From: JALHFZ01 sp963674625
GTDB taxonomy: Bacteria; Synergistota; Synergistia; Synergistales; Aminobacteriaceae
Assembly (NCBI GenBank): GCA_963674625.2
Contig: CAXXXO010000004.1
Location: 1,364,001-1,428,000, forward strand
Length of the DNA: 64,000 bases
Direction: 5' to 3'
Position 1 is the first letter of the stretch. Every line of letters starts with the position of its first letter. The translations under genes and the position numbers were made by a program. The notes beneath the pieces are model-generated. The model was not told the DNA's origin, did no database searches, and was given only the letters and a program-made list of their open reading frames with translations. This document shows, piece after piece, positions 34,865 through 41,994 of this stretch.

Positions 34865-34978
34865 TAACAAATAAAAGTAATATTTCTTCGGGTAAAATTA
34901 CAGGTTATGTGTGCTGTAAGGCTTTATGGAAGCGCAGAGTCTAAAATAAATCCCAAACTACCTGAAGGAGGTAATGAC

Positions 34979-35176
34979 ATGAACGAAGATATTATTAAAG
35001 GAAAATGGAAGCAAATGAAAGGAAAAGTCAAGGAAGAGTGGGGTAAGCTCACCGATGATGATGTCGATCAGATCAACGGCCAGGGAGAGCAGCTCATCGG
35101 AAAACTTCAGGAGCTCTACGGCTACAGCAGGGAAGAGGCTGAAAAAGAGGCCAGAAGATTTGCCGATAGATATTAG
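34979..35176 (+). CDS. CsbD family stress-response protein
   Basis: 65-residue hydrophilic protein with the CsbD pattern: DIIKGKWKQMKGKVKEEWGK at the N-terminus, DDDVDQINGQGEQLIGKLQE in the middle and YGYSREEAEKE near the end. CsbD-like proteins are small, abundant and induced by general stress in several bacteria; their molecular role is unknown. GAAGGAGG lies 8 bases before ATG 34979; the earlier in-frame ATG at 34907 adds residues that do not match the family. It has its own strong promoter and is single. The next gene on the opposite strand is a glycine-betaine type importer, a possible osmotic-stress pairing. Confidence 0.88.
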   Translation: MNEDIIKGKWKQMKGKVKEEWGKLTDDDVDQINGQGEQLIGKLQELYGYSREEAEKEARRFADRY

Positions 35177-35241
35177 GATATAAAGGTGCGGCCGGATTCA
35201 GATTTAAACTGAGTCCCATCTTGAGCGAATAATTTTTTTGA

Positions 35242-35314
35242 AAAACTACTGGCATTCTTTCTGCACTTACCCTTTTCTTCAGGTATGTAGAGCAGAAGGA
35301 ATGCCAGTAGTTTT
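35242..35314. repeat. 73-nt near-perfect long hairpin between convergent genes
   Basis: The 23-base arm 35242-35264 (starting AAAACTACTGGCATTC) pairs with 35292-35314 with one G-U type mismatch; inside it ACTTACC pairs with GGTATGT with one mismatch, leaving a 10-base loop CTTTTCTTCA and a 3-base bulge. The - strand continues TTTTTCAAAAAAA. It could be a bidirectional terminator for csbD (+) and the betaine permease (-), but the stem is far longer than the other terminators here, so a MITE-like palindrome or a structured RNA is possible. Confidence 0.6.
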
Positions 35315-35380
35315 ACACAGATTGATTGAAAAGAGTATTTCAATAAATTGCATTTTTTCCGGACTTCTCTGCCGATTATT

Positions 35381-36232
35381 CTATCTCTTGGGAGGCTCCC
35401 ACTTCTTCGCGAGATTCTGGGTCAGCCGGTCGATGACGATGGCCAGAAAGACCACGCTCATGCCGGCCTCGAATCCCCGTCCCACGTCGATCCGATTGAT
35501 GGAGACGAGGACCTCCTGTCCCAGTCCCCGGGCGCCGATCATGGAGGAGATAACCACCATGGCGAGGGCCATCATGGTCGTCTGATTCACCCCCGCAAGA
35601 ATGCTCGGCATGGCCAGGGGAAGGCGGACTTCCCTGATGAGCTGCCAGCGGGTGGCGCCATAGGCCAGGGCCGCTTCTTCCACGGGTTTGGGGACCTGGT
35701 TCAGCCCGAGAGCCGTCAGGCGGATCACCGGGGGAAGGGCGTATATGAGGGTGGCCAGGACCGCCGGGACCTTTCCGAGGCCGAAGAGCATCATGGCCGG
35801 GATGAGGTAGACGAAGCTCGGCATGGTCTGCATTCCGTCGAGAAGGGGACGCAGTACAAAGGCGACCGATTTGACCTCCGCCATGAGCACCCCCATGGGA
35901 AGCCCTATGATCAGGGCGAGCAGCACGGAGGTGATGATCACCGAGAGGCTCTCGAGGGCCATGGGCCACAGGCCGAACATGCCGATGAAGAAGGGCAGAG
36001 AGGCCAGGATGATGGAAGAAGCTATCTTCTTCGAAGAATACCAGGCGAGGATGCCGACCGCAGCTATGTACCCCCACCACGGAACGATCACGAGAAAGTC
36101 GTGAATGGTGAGAAGCACCGTGAGAATTCCCCCTGCGACGGAATCGAAGAAAGGAGCGTAGGCCTCTATGAGGCCGTTAATGAAGTTGTTGACGGCCGGG
36201 GCGATATGGGCCTGGAATGCCTCAGGAAACAT
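35381..36232 (-). CDS. Glycine betaine/proline-type ABC transporter permease (ProW/OpuAB-like)
   Basis: 283-residue permease with about six transmembrane helices. The N-terminal segment with INGLIEAYAPFFDSVAGGI resembles OpuAB/ProW. The coupling loop EEAALAYGATRWQLIREVRLPLAMPSI and the end GARGLGQEVLVSINRIDVGRG are typical of the quaternary ammonium uptake family. It overlaps the ATPase gene by 11 bases, so translation is coupled. Order on the - strand is binding protein, ATPase, permease, which differs from the usual proV-proW-proX. It imports the ligand handed over by the ProX-like protein. Confidence 0.9.
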   Translation of the reverse strand: MFPEAFQAHIAPAVNNFINGLIEAYAPFFDSVAGGILTVLLTIHDFLVIVPWWGYIAAVGILAWYSSKKIASSIILASLPFFIGMFGLWPMALESLSVIITSVLLALIIGLPMGVLMAEVKSVAFVLRPLLDGMQTMPSFVYLIPAMMLFGLGKVPAVLATLIYALPPVIRLTALGLNQVPKPVEEAALAYGATRWQLIREVRLPLAMPSILAGVNQTTMMALAMVVISSMIGARGLGQEVLVSINRIDVGRGFEAGMSVVFLAIVIDRLTQNLAKKWEPPKR

Positions 36233-37124
36233 GGACGGCCGCCTCCTTTCCTTCTTTTTCCTTTGTCAGGGCCCGCTCTGCCCGCTCGAGCTGCTCCCGC
36301 TCGTCCTGGACGAAACGGGCGACGTACTCGTCGGCCGGGTTGGCGATCACCTCGTCGGGAGAGCCGATCTGGACGATCTCTCCCTTTTTCATGATGGCCA
36401 TGCGGTCCCCCATCCGGAGGGCCTCAGAGAGGTCATGGGTGACGAAAAAAACGGTCTTGTGCATTTCCTTCTGAAGCCGGATCATCTCGTCCTGCAGCTC
36501 CCTGCGGATGAGGGGGTCGAGGCCGCTGAAGGGCTCGTCCATGAGAAGGATGGGGGCATCCATCACCAGTGCCCGGGCGATGCCGACCCGCTGGCGCATT
36601 CCTCCGCTCAGGGAGGCGGGATAATATTTCTCCCACCCCTTGAGCCCCACCATGTCGAGAGCCTCGAAGGCTTTTGTCCTGGAATCCTCTTTCTTCTCCC
36701 CCCGGAGCTTCAGGCCGAAGGCCACGTTGTCGAGGACGGTCCGGTGGGGAAGCAGGCCGTAGTGCTGAAAGACCATGGCAATGTTCTCCCGCCGGAAGTT
36801 CACCAGTTCGCTCTTCGACATGGCCGTGACGTTCATTCCGTTGACGATGATGTCCCCCGAGGTGGGCTCCACGAGCCGGAGCAGGCAGCGGATGAGAGTC
36901 GACTTTCCGCTGCCGGAGAGACCCATGATGATGAAAGTCTCTCCCTGGTTCACCGAGAAGGAAACGTCCTTCATGGCAACAACCGCATCTTCTCCCTTGT
37001 CGAGCTGCTCCACGAGGGATTCGTCTTCCGTGTCCGAGGATGTGAACGTGATGCCGCTTTTCCGGGAGAATATTTTCCACAGATCCTGAACGACGATGGA
37101 GCCGGAAGAAGCAGGTGCGTCCAC
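36222..37124 (-). CDS. Glycine betaine/proline-type ABC transporter ATP-binding protein, without CBS domains
   Basis: 300-residue ATPase. Walker A GLSGSGKST, Q-loop MVFQHYGLLPHRTV, signature LSGGMRQRVGIARAL, Walker B ILLMDEPFSGLD, switch His in FFVTHDLSEAL. The N-terminal extension with VVQDLWKIFSRKSG is as in ProV/OpuAA. Those proteins are usually about 400 residues with tandem CBS domains that sense ionic strength; here the chain ends soon after the ATPase core, so that sensor is absent. The GTG start has GGAGGAG 8 bases upstream and shares its G with the TAG of the preceding proX-like gene. The lack of CBS may mean constitutive rather than osmotically gated transport. Confidence 0.9.
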   Translation of the reverse strand: MDAPASSGSIVVQDLWKIFSRKSGITFTSSDTEDESLVEQLDKGEDAVVAMKDVSFSVNQGETFIIMGLSGSGKSTLIRCLLRLVEPTSGDIIVNGMNVTAMSKSELVNFRRENIAMVFQHYGLLPHRTVLDNVAFGLKLRGEKKEDSRTKAFEALDMVGLKGWEKYYPASLSGGMRQRVGIARALVMDAPILLMDEPFSGLDPLIRRELQDEMIRLQKEMHKTVFFVTHDLSEALRMGDRMAIMKKGEIVQIGSPDEVIANPADEYVARFVQDEREQLERAERALTKEKEGKEAAVHVS

Positions 37125-38146
37125 TATATTTTCTCCTCCTTCAGGGCCGTCTCAATCTTGTCTACCACACCTTGGGCGTCGGCGGGTATCCAGCTTTTCC
37201 AGACGTCAGGGTTGTTCTTCAGGAACCATATGGCCGTCTGGCGGGAGTCGAGATTCTCCTGCACCATCTCGGCGAGGAAACGGTTCGTCTGCTGCAGCGT
37301 AGTGGAATAATTGCTCAGAAAGGCTGCCAGATCGGGGTTATTCTTGGCGAATTCTCCATTGGCGACCACAAGAACACGGGCGGCCGGAGCGGCGCAGGCG
37401 TGAACCCCTTCTTCCTCCCAGAGCTTCTGGTTGAAAGGGGGTTCCTCGAGACGGGTCATGTCAAGAAGCCCCATGATCCACGTGGGTTCCCAGTAGTAGG
37501 CGAGGATGGGCTTGCCCTGATCGTAGGCTCGCTTCATGGCCGTGGAGAGAGCAGTGTCGGAGCCGGGGGAAAAGACCTCGAAGGTTTTGTCGAGTCCGTA
37601 GGACTTGATCTTCGCGGCGTTCACCGAGGAGATCTTCCATCCGGCGGGTCCGTTGTAGAACCGGCCTTTCTTGGGGTTCTCCCGGTCTTTGAAAAGCTCC
37701 CAGTATTTCGGAAGGTCCATGACGGACTTGAGATCGGGGGCCACAGGCTCGATTCCTCGCTTTGGGTCACCCTTGATCATATAGGTGGGAACGTACCATC
37801 CCTGGGGAGCATCCGGGAAATTCGTTCCGAGGCTGACCATCTTGCCGCTGGCCGTGGCTTTGGTCCAGAATTCGAGGATATTGTCCACCCATCCCTCCAT
37901 GGAGAGATCGGCATCCCCCCGTTCGATTCCCATCATTCCGGGAAGGGACTCGGCAAAGAGATAATCCGTCTTTCTGCCATACCCCTTTTCCATAATGTAG
38001 CCGGCAATCCGGTTGTGGACCTGGACGCTGTCCCAGCTGAAGTCGATGAAGACTACGGGTTTTTCCTGGGCCGCCAGGGCTCCGGCGGAGAGGACGGAAA
38101 GGGCAAGGACTGCAAATAACATACATAGCTTTGTTCGCAATTTCAT
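37124..38146 (-). CDS. Glycine betaine/quaternary ammonium ABC transporter substrate-binding protein (ProX-like)
   Basis: 340-residue OpuAC/ProX-type binding protein. The signal peptide covers about 1-26 (LFAVLALSVLSAGALAAQ). Family features include FIDFSWDSVQVHNRIAGYIME, the GD-x-D segment RGDADLSMEGW, and AYYWEPTWIMG, which supplies aromatic residues of the type that box quaternary amines by cation-pi contact. The ATG at 38146 has AGGAGGTG 6 bases upstream; residues from the open frame further upstream look non-coding. First gene of a three-gene operon. Ligand may be glycine betaine, carnitine, choline or proline betaine. Confidence 0.9.
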   Translation of the reverse strand: MKLRTKLCMLFAVLALSVLSAGALAAQEKPVVFIDFSWDSVQVHNRIAGYIMEKGYGRKTDYLFAESLPGMMGIERGDADLSMEGWVDNILEFWTKATASGKMVSLGTNFPDAPQGWYVPTYMIKGDPKRGIEPVAPDLKSVMDLPKYWELFKDRENPKKGRFYNGPAGWKISSVNAAKIKSYGLDKTFEVFSPGSDTALSTAMKRAYDQGKPILAYYWEPTWIMGLLDMTRLEEPPFNQKLWEEEGVHACAAPAARVLVVANGEFAKNNPDLAAFLSNYSTTLQQTNRFLAEMVQENLDSRQTAIWFLKNNPDVWKSWIPADAQGVVDKIETALKEEKI

Positions 38147-38509
38147 GCAAACACCTCCTGAAAGAATTTTTGAATCGCGGATGGAAAAAAAGCCCGGGAA
38201 ACAATTGGGAAAAAGTAGAGGGCACAGGGCAAAAAGAGCTTCGGGCAAACAAAAAGAGTTTCAGGCAGTCGAAATCCGATAATTGATTAAGCTCTATTGA
38301 TTAAACCCTATGGACAGCTATTTGTCAACATGAAGAATTGAAAATATAGTGCAATTTTGCCTGTTGGTTTTCCCCTGAGAGTGTACTGGGAAAGTTTTTG
38401 CAAATTAGAAAAAGGAATCCGAGGATTTGTTCTTTCCTGCCCGTTATCCTGCCAAGGCAGGTGGACACCGGGGAGAGAAGCCGAAATATGTAAATAGGGA
38501 TTTTTATCC
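38147..38509. other. AT-rich intergenic region between divergent units
   Basis: Holds the 5' region of the betaine importer operon (-) and leads to the + strand promoter at 38510. I see no gene and no clear - strand promoter pair. Confidence 0.3.
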
Positions 38510-38539
38510 TTGACAAAGGGTATTGCCGGAGTCTATAGT
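38510..38539 (+). promoter_or_regulatory. Strong promoter upstream of the leader/CYTH-ppx unit
   Basis: TTGACA (38510-38515), 18-base spacer, TATAGT (38534-38539). Transcription would start near 38546, about 85 bases before a strong terminator and 190 bases before the CYTH-like start codon. Confidence 0.7.
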
Positions 38540-38545
38540 AATGGA

Positions 38546-38662
38546 TATAAAACATTGACAACGCAGAATACCTGCCTCTTTTCAGCCGTAAAGAAAGGGA
38601 GTATTTTGCTGTAAAAAAATTTGAAACTTTCTCCCGGGGAAAAACCCCGGGAATTTTTTTTC
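38546..38662 (+). ncRNA. Candidate small RNA or attenuated leader
   Basis: A transcript from the promoter at 38510 would meet an intrinsic terminator after roughly 115 bases, so it would be a short RNA unless termination is controlled. The region has no open frame with a ribosome site beyond a two-codon TTG-CTG-TAA after GGGAG. I recognise no known riboswitch class in it. Confidence 0.35.
38631..38662 (+). terminator. Intrinsic terminator inside the CYTH-ppx leader
   Basis: TCCCGGGG (38632-38639) pairs perfectly with CCCCGGGA (38645-38652) around AAAAA and is followed by eight T. It lies 74 bases before the CYTH-like start codon. Confidence 0.85.
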
Positions 38663-38735
38663 TAAAGCGTATTCCTGAGAAGGAACCAGAAATTTTCTAT
38701 GTCCTATGATTTCAATCGAAAACGGAGGAATGAAA

Positions 38736-39323
38736 ATGGCAAAGCCGATCGTTGCACGGTGGGAGTGGAGGACCTTCGGGTCCGGATTCGAGGAGCCCGA
38801 AGCCCGGATTCGTAAATTCGAGGAATCGAACACGAAGGTGAGCGAGGAAGTGTATGTCCTCTCCAGGAACAGCGACGAAAACGTTAAGGTCAGGGATGAT
38901 CTTCTCGACATCAAACAGCTCCAGGAAGTGAACGGCGACAGCCTGGAGCAGTGGTATCCTGTTATGAAGGCGGGATTTCCCATCTCCGTGGAAGACCTGA
39001 AGAAGCTCTTCTCCTACTTCAAGGTCTCCGAGCCTCTTTTCGGAAGAAAGGAATACACCTTCTCCCAGTTCCTCGATGAAATCGTGAAGCCCAACGAGAA
39101 TCTCCGGCTTGTTCACGTGGGAAAAACGCGGCATATCTACGTTATCAACGGCGCTATCGTGGAGATCGCCGAGACAAGTTTTGACGGGGTCACCCTGCAG
39201 ACCATATGCGTCGAGCACGAGGATCCCGAACTTGTCATGAAGACCGTCCGTCAGCTTGCCCTGGAGGATCTGCCCAATATCAACTACATCCAGGCCATGA
39301 AGAAGACCGTCGGAATGGCGTGA
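38736..39323 (+). CDS. CYTH-like protein of unknown function, paired with exopolyphosphatase
   Basis: 195 residues, soluble, no signal peptide. It has alternating charged strands like the triphosphate tunnel (CYTH) fold: ARWEWRTFG at the N-terminus in place of the usual E-x-E-x-K strand, then SEEVYVLSRN, VKVRDDLLDIKQLQEV and LEQWYPVMKAGFP. I recall similar proteins beside ppx or polyphosphate genes in other bacteria, mostly unannotated. Polyphosphate or another triphosphate-containing ligand is therefore plausible, but the canonical ExExK motif is not intact. ATG 38736 has GGAGG 7 bases upstream; ATG 38730 is too close to it. It ends 2 bases before ppx. Confidence 0.55.
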   Translation: MAKPIVARWEWRTFGSGFEEPEARIRKFEESNTKVSEEVYVLSRNSDENVKVRDDLLDIKQLQEVNGDSLEQWYPVMKAGFPISVEDLKKLFSYFKVSEPLFGRKEYTFSQFLDEIVKPNENLRLVHVGKTRHIYVINGAIVEIAETSFDGVTLQTICVEHEDPELVMKTVRQLALEDLPNINYIQAMKKTVGMA

Positions 39324-39325
39324 TC

Positions 39326-40243
39326 ATGAGCGACAAAAAAGCAGTCATCGACGTCGGGACCAATTCCATCAAGTTCCACGTGGGCCGGAAGCGTCCCGAC
39401 GGCTCTCTTGAGACGGTCCTCGACGAGAACGATATTGCCCGCCTCGGCGAAGGCCTGCGGGAAACGGGGAAGATTTCCCCCGAACCCCTCGAGCGCAACG
39501 CCCGTTCCGTGGAGAATTTCGTGAAGAAGGCCCGCTCCATGGGGATCAAGTCTCCCGTCATCGTGGGCACCATGGCCCTCCGCACCGCCTCCAACGCCCA
39601 GGAGTTCGTCTCCAGGGTGAAGACGCTTACGGGCCTCGATGTGAGAATCATCCCCGGCGAGGAAGAGGCCCGCCTTTCATGGCTTGCCGTACTCTCCGGC
39701 CTTCCCAGGATCTCGGGAGAACTCGTCACCTTCGACACGGGGGGCGGAAGCACGGAGTTCGTCTTCGGCCAGGGGGATGATATCGAACGAAGGTTCAGCA
39801 TTCCCCTCGGGGCGGTGCGCATCACGGAGGAGTTTTTCGCGGACGATCCGGTGAGGCCAGGCTCCTTGGAGAAGGCACGGCAGGAAATCCGCAAAAGCCT
39901 CGGGGAGGGCGGACTCGAAGGTTCCCCCCATGTCCTCGTGGGAATGGGCGGAACCGTGACGAGCCTTGCGGCGGTAAAGCACGAAATGGTTACCTACGAC
40001 CCCGACGTCGTGCAGGGTTCCGTCCTCACGGCGGAGGATCTTGGGGCCATGGCTGACCGGTTTGCCTCTCTGACCCTCGATGAGCGGCGGAAGATCCCCG
40101 GGCTGCAGCCCAAGCGGGCTGACGTCATCCTCGCCGGGACGTGCATCGTCCAGGAGATTCTTGAAATTCTCGGAGTTTCGTCCTTCACGGTAAGCGACCG
40201 GGGGCTGCGCCACGGACTGGCCTACGAGCTCTTTTCGCGGTAA
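39326..40243 (+). CDS. ppx: Exopolyphosphatase (Ppx/GppA family)
   Basis: 305-residue member of the ASKHA phosphotransferase fold, the short single-module form without the HD-type C-terminal domain of E. coli Ppx. Motifs: VIDVGTNSIKFHVG (phosphate 1), IPGEEEARLS, TFDTGGGSTEFVFG (phosphate 2) and GMGGTVTSLAA. It removes terminal phosphates from polyphosphate or hydrolyses pppGpp. Its ATG is 2 bases after the stop of the CYTH-like gene without a good ribosome site, implying translational coupling. No polyphosphate kinase is nearby. A Na/Pi transporter and PhoU occur 3-5 kb downstream. Confidence 0.9.
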   Translation: MSDKKAVIDVGTNSIKFHVGRKRPDGSLETVLDENDIARLGEGLRETGKISPEPLERNARSVENFVKKARSMGIKSPVIVGTMALRTASNAQEFVSRVKTLTGLDVRIIPGEEEARLSWLAVLSGLPRISGELVTFDTGGGSTEFVFGQGDDIERRFSIPLGAVRITEEFFADDPVRPGSLEKARQEIRKSLGEGGLEGSPHVLVGMGGTVTSLAAVKHEMVTYDPDVVQGSVLTAEDLGAMADRFASLTLDERRKIPGLQPKRADVILAGTCIVQEILEILGVSSFTVSDRGLRHGLAYELFSR

Positions 40244-40341
40244 TATGGAGGAGTGAAGCGGATGGTTTTTCCCAGCATGAACGTGAAGGGGAAGGAGCGT
40301 CCGAAGGACAGGGATTTCCAAAATTTGCAGGAGGTGTTTTC

Positions 40342-41298
40342 ATGAAACGGAAACTTCTTCTACTTCTTCTTGCGCTCGCGGTGACTCTTCTTTCCGGAAC
40401 TGCCTATGCCGCCTATCCCGACAAGCCCATCAAGGTTGTCAACTATGTCGGTCCCGGTGGGCTCATGGACGTGACGAGCCGCAAATTCGTCTCCATCGCT
40501 AAGAAATTTACCGATGCCACCTTCGTGGTGGAGAACAAGGAGGGCGCCGGCGGTCTCGTAGCCATGCAGGCCGTTCTCGAGCAGCCTGCCGACGGCTACA
40601 CCGTCTTCGCCGCCACGACCTCGGTCATTCCGAAGGTCCTCACCTCCAAGAAGAGCGTGGATGACCTGATCTGGGGGTTCGAGTGGCTTGCCATGCTCAT
40701 GAAGGATCCCGAGTGCATCATTGCCGCGAGCGGCACGCCTCTCAACACCTGGGAGGCCATCGCGAAGGACGCCGCCGATAAGAAGGGCAGCCAGATCTGG
40801 ACGGGTCCTGCCGCCGGAGGCAACGATCATCTCATGGCCATGAAGGTCTGGGACAAGACGGGGATCAGCGCCAAGTGGATCCCCTACAGCACGGGGCCTG
40901 AGGCCATGATGGGGCTTCTGAGCGGCCAGGGAGTGGCCTACGTGGGCAACCCGGCTGATATCGGCGGCCGGGAGGGGTTCACCATCGTGGCCATCGCCAG
41001 TTCCAACCGCTCGAAGCAGTTCCCCGACGCTCCCACATTCACCGAGCTCGGAATCAAGGGACTCGAGGACGAGTCCATGTGGAGAGGCTTCGCCATGAAA
41101 AAGGGCTCCCCCGAAGAGGCCATGGTCTGGTGGGAGGATATTCTCAAGAAGGTCGCCGCCGACCCCGAGTGGAGGGAATTCCTCGAGAAGGACGGCATCG
41201 ACGTGGTTGACTACGGCCGGGAGAAGTTCAACGCCCAGGTGAAAAAGGATATCGACGACGCCCAGACCTACCTGAAGAAATACGGAATGATAAAGTAG
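40342..41298 (+). CDS. tctC: Tripartite tricarboxylate transporter substrate-binding protein (TctC/Bug family), set 2
   Basis: 318-residue binding protein. Signal peptide about 1-23, cleavage after TAYA. The ligand loop reads NYVGPGGLMDVTSRKF rather than the common P-x-x-x-GG form, and the second loop is ENKEGAGGLVAMQ, so it is clearly diverged from the set 1 protein at 30.5 kb and probably binds something else. CAGGAGGTG is 6 bases before the ATG. It is separated from its tctB by 126 bases containing a stem-loop, as expected for uneven expression. Confidence 0.88.
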   Translation: MKRKLLLLLLALAVTLLSGTAYAAYPDKPIKVVNYVGPGGLMDVTSRKFVSIAKKFTDATFVVENKEGAGGLVAMQAVLEQPADGYTVFAATTSVIPKVLTSKKSVDDLIWGFEWLAMLMKDPECIIAASGTPLNTWEAIAKDAADKKGSQIWTGPAAGGNDHLMAMKVWDKTGISAKWIPYSTGPEAMMGLLSGQGVAYVGNPADIGGREGFTIVAIASSNRSKQFPDAPTFTELGIKGLEDESMWRGFAMKKGSPEEAMVWWEDILKKVAADPEWREFLEKDGIDVVDYGREKFNAQVKKDIDDAQTYLKKYGMIK

Positions 41299-41338
41299 GG
41301 CGGTTCTCAGCGCCTCCACAGGAAAAGGGTAATTTTTG

Positions 41339-41370
41339 TCCGGGGCGCGGCCATGCGGCGGCGCCCCGGA
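41339..41370 (+). terminator. Stem-loop between tctC and tctB (set 2)
   Basis: TCCGGGGCGC (41339-41348) pairs perfectly with GCGCCCCGGA (41361-41370); only TTTCT follows. Probably a partial terminator or 3'-end stabiliser that keeps the binding protein in excess. Confidence 0.6.
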
Positions 41371-41424
41371 TTTCTAAAAAACAGCATAATCGAAAGGGCA
41401 CACCCGCCCCGGGAGGAAAATCAA

Positions 41425-41982
41425 GTGGAAAAGACCGCCCTCTTGCTGGGAGATTTCCAGGGACTTCTCATGATCTCCGCCGGCTGCCTGCTGCTTCTGG
41501 CCGGAGCAGCCGCCGTTTTCAGGGTGCAGAGATACGCTCCCGTACGGATACGGCTCATGCTCTGCATCTCCCTTCTCTACCTTTCCTTCGTCTTTTTTCT
41601 TTTATCCTTCGGCCTCGACGAGATCGAAGCCGTGGGAAGCAGTGCCCGCACCGCGCCCCGCCTCTGGGCTGCGGGACTGGCTCTTTTCTCAGGCGAGGCC
41701 CTGCGCCGCACGCTGAAGGGCAGGGGCCCCGCCGATCCTGAAAAAGGAGACGTGCGCAGGGTGCTTGCGGCGGCGGCCATCGTGGCCTTCTCCCTGTGGG
41801 GAATGGACATCGCGGGGTATTTTATCTCCTCGGGAGCGATGATCGTCCTGCTCTGCCTTCTGTTGGGCGAGCGGCGGCCCGGGGTCTACCTCTCCCTTAC
41901 GGGAGGATGGCTCCTCTTCTCCTGGCTTGTCTTTTCAAAGCTTCTGACCCTGGGGCTGCCCTCCGGGATCCTCTTCGGATAG
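41425..41982 (+). CDS. tctB: Tripartite tricarboxylate transporter small membrane protein (TctB family), set 2
   Basis: 185-residue membrane protein with about four helices: LMISAGCLLLLAGAAAVF, LMLCISLLYLSFVFFLLSF, VLAAAAIVAFSLWGMDIAGY and a final pair ending LLTLGLPSGILFG, a common TctB end motif. The GTG at 41425 is chosen because GGGAGG lies 8 bases upstream; an upstream in-frame ATG at 41353 sits inside the stem-loop. It lies 12 bases before tctA. Identification rests on size, topology and position. Confidence 0.82.
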   Translation: MEKTALLLGDFQGLLMISAGCLLLLAGAAAVFRVQRYAPVRIRLMLCISLLYLSFVFFLLSFGLDEIEAVGSSARTAPRLWAAGLALFSGEALRRTLKGRGPADPEKGDVRRVLAAAAIVAFSLWGMDIAGYFISSGAMIVLLCLLLGERRPGVYLSLTGGWLLFSWLVFSKLLTLGLPSGILFG

Positions 41983-41994
41983 GAGAAAACGGCT

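Noticed and set aside
40360..41319. 319-codon - strand frame opposite the second tctC
   Set aside because: Mirror frame of a binding-protein gene whose signal peptide and loops are intact.
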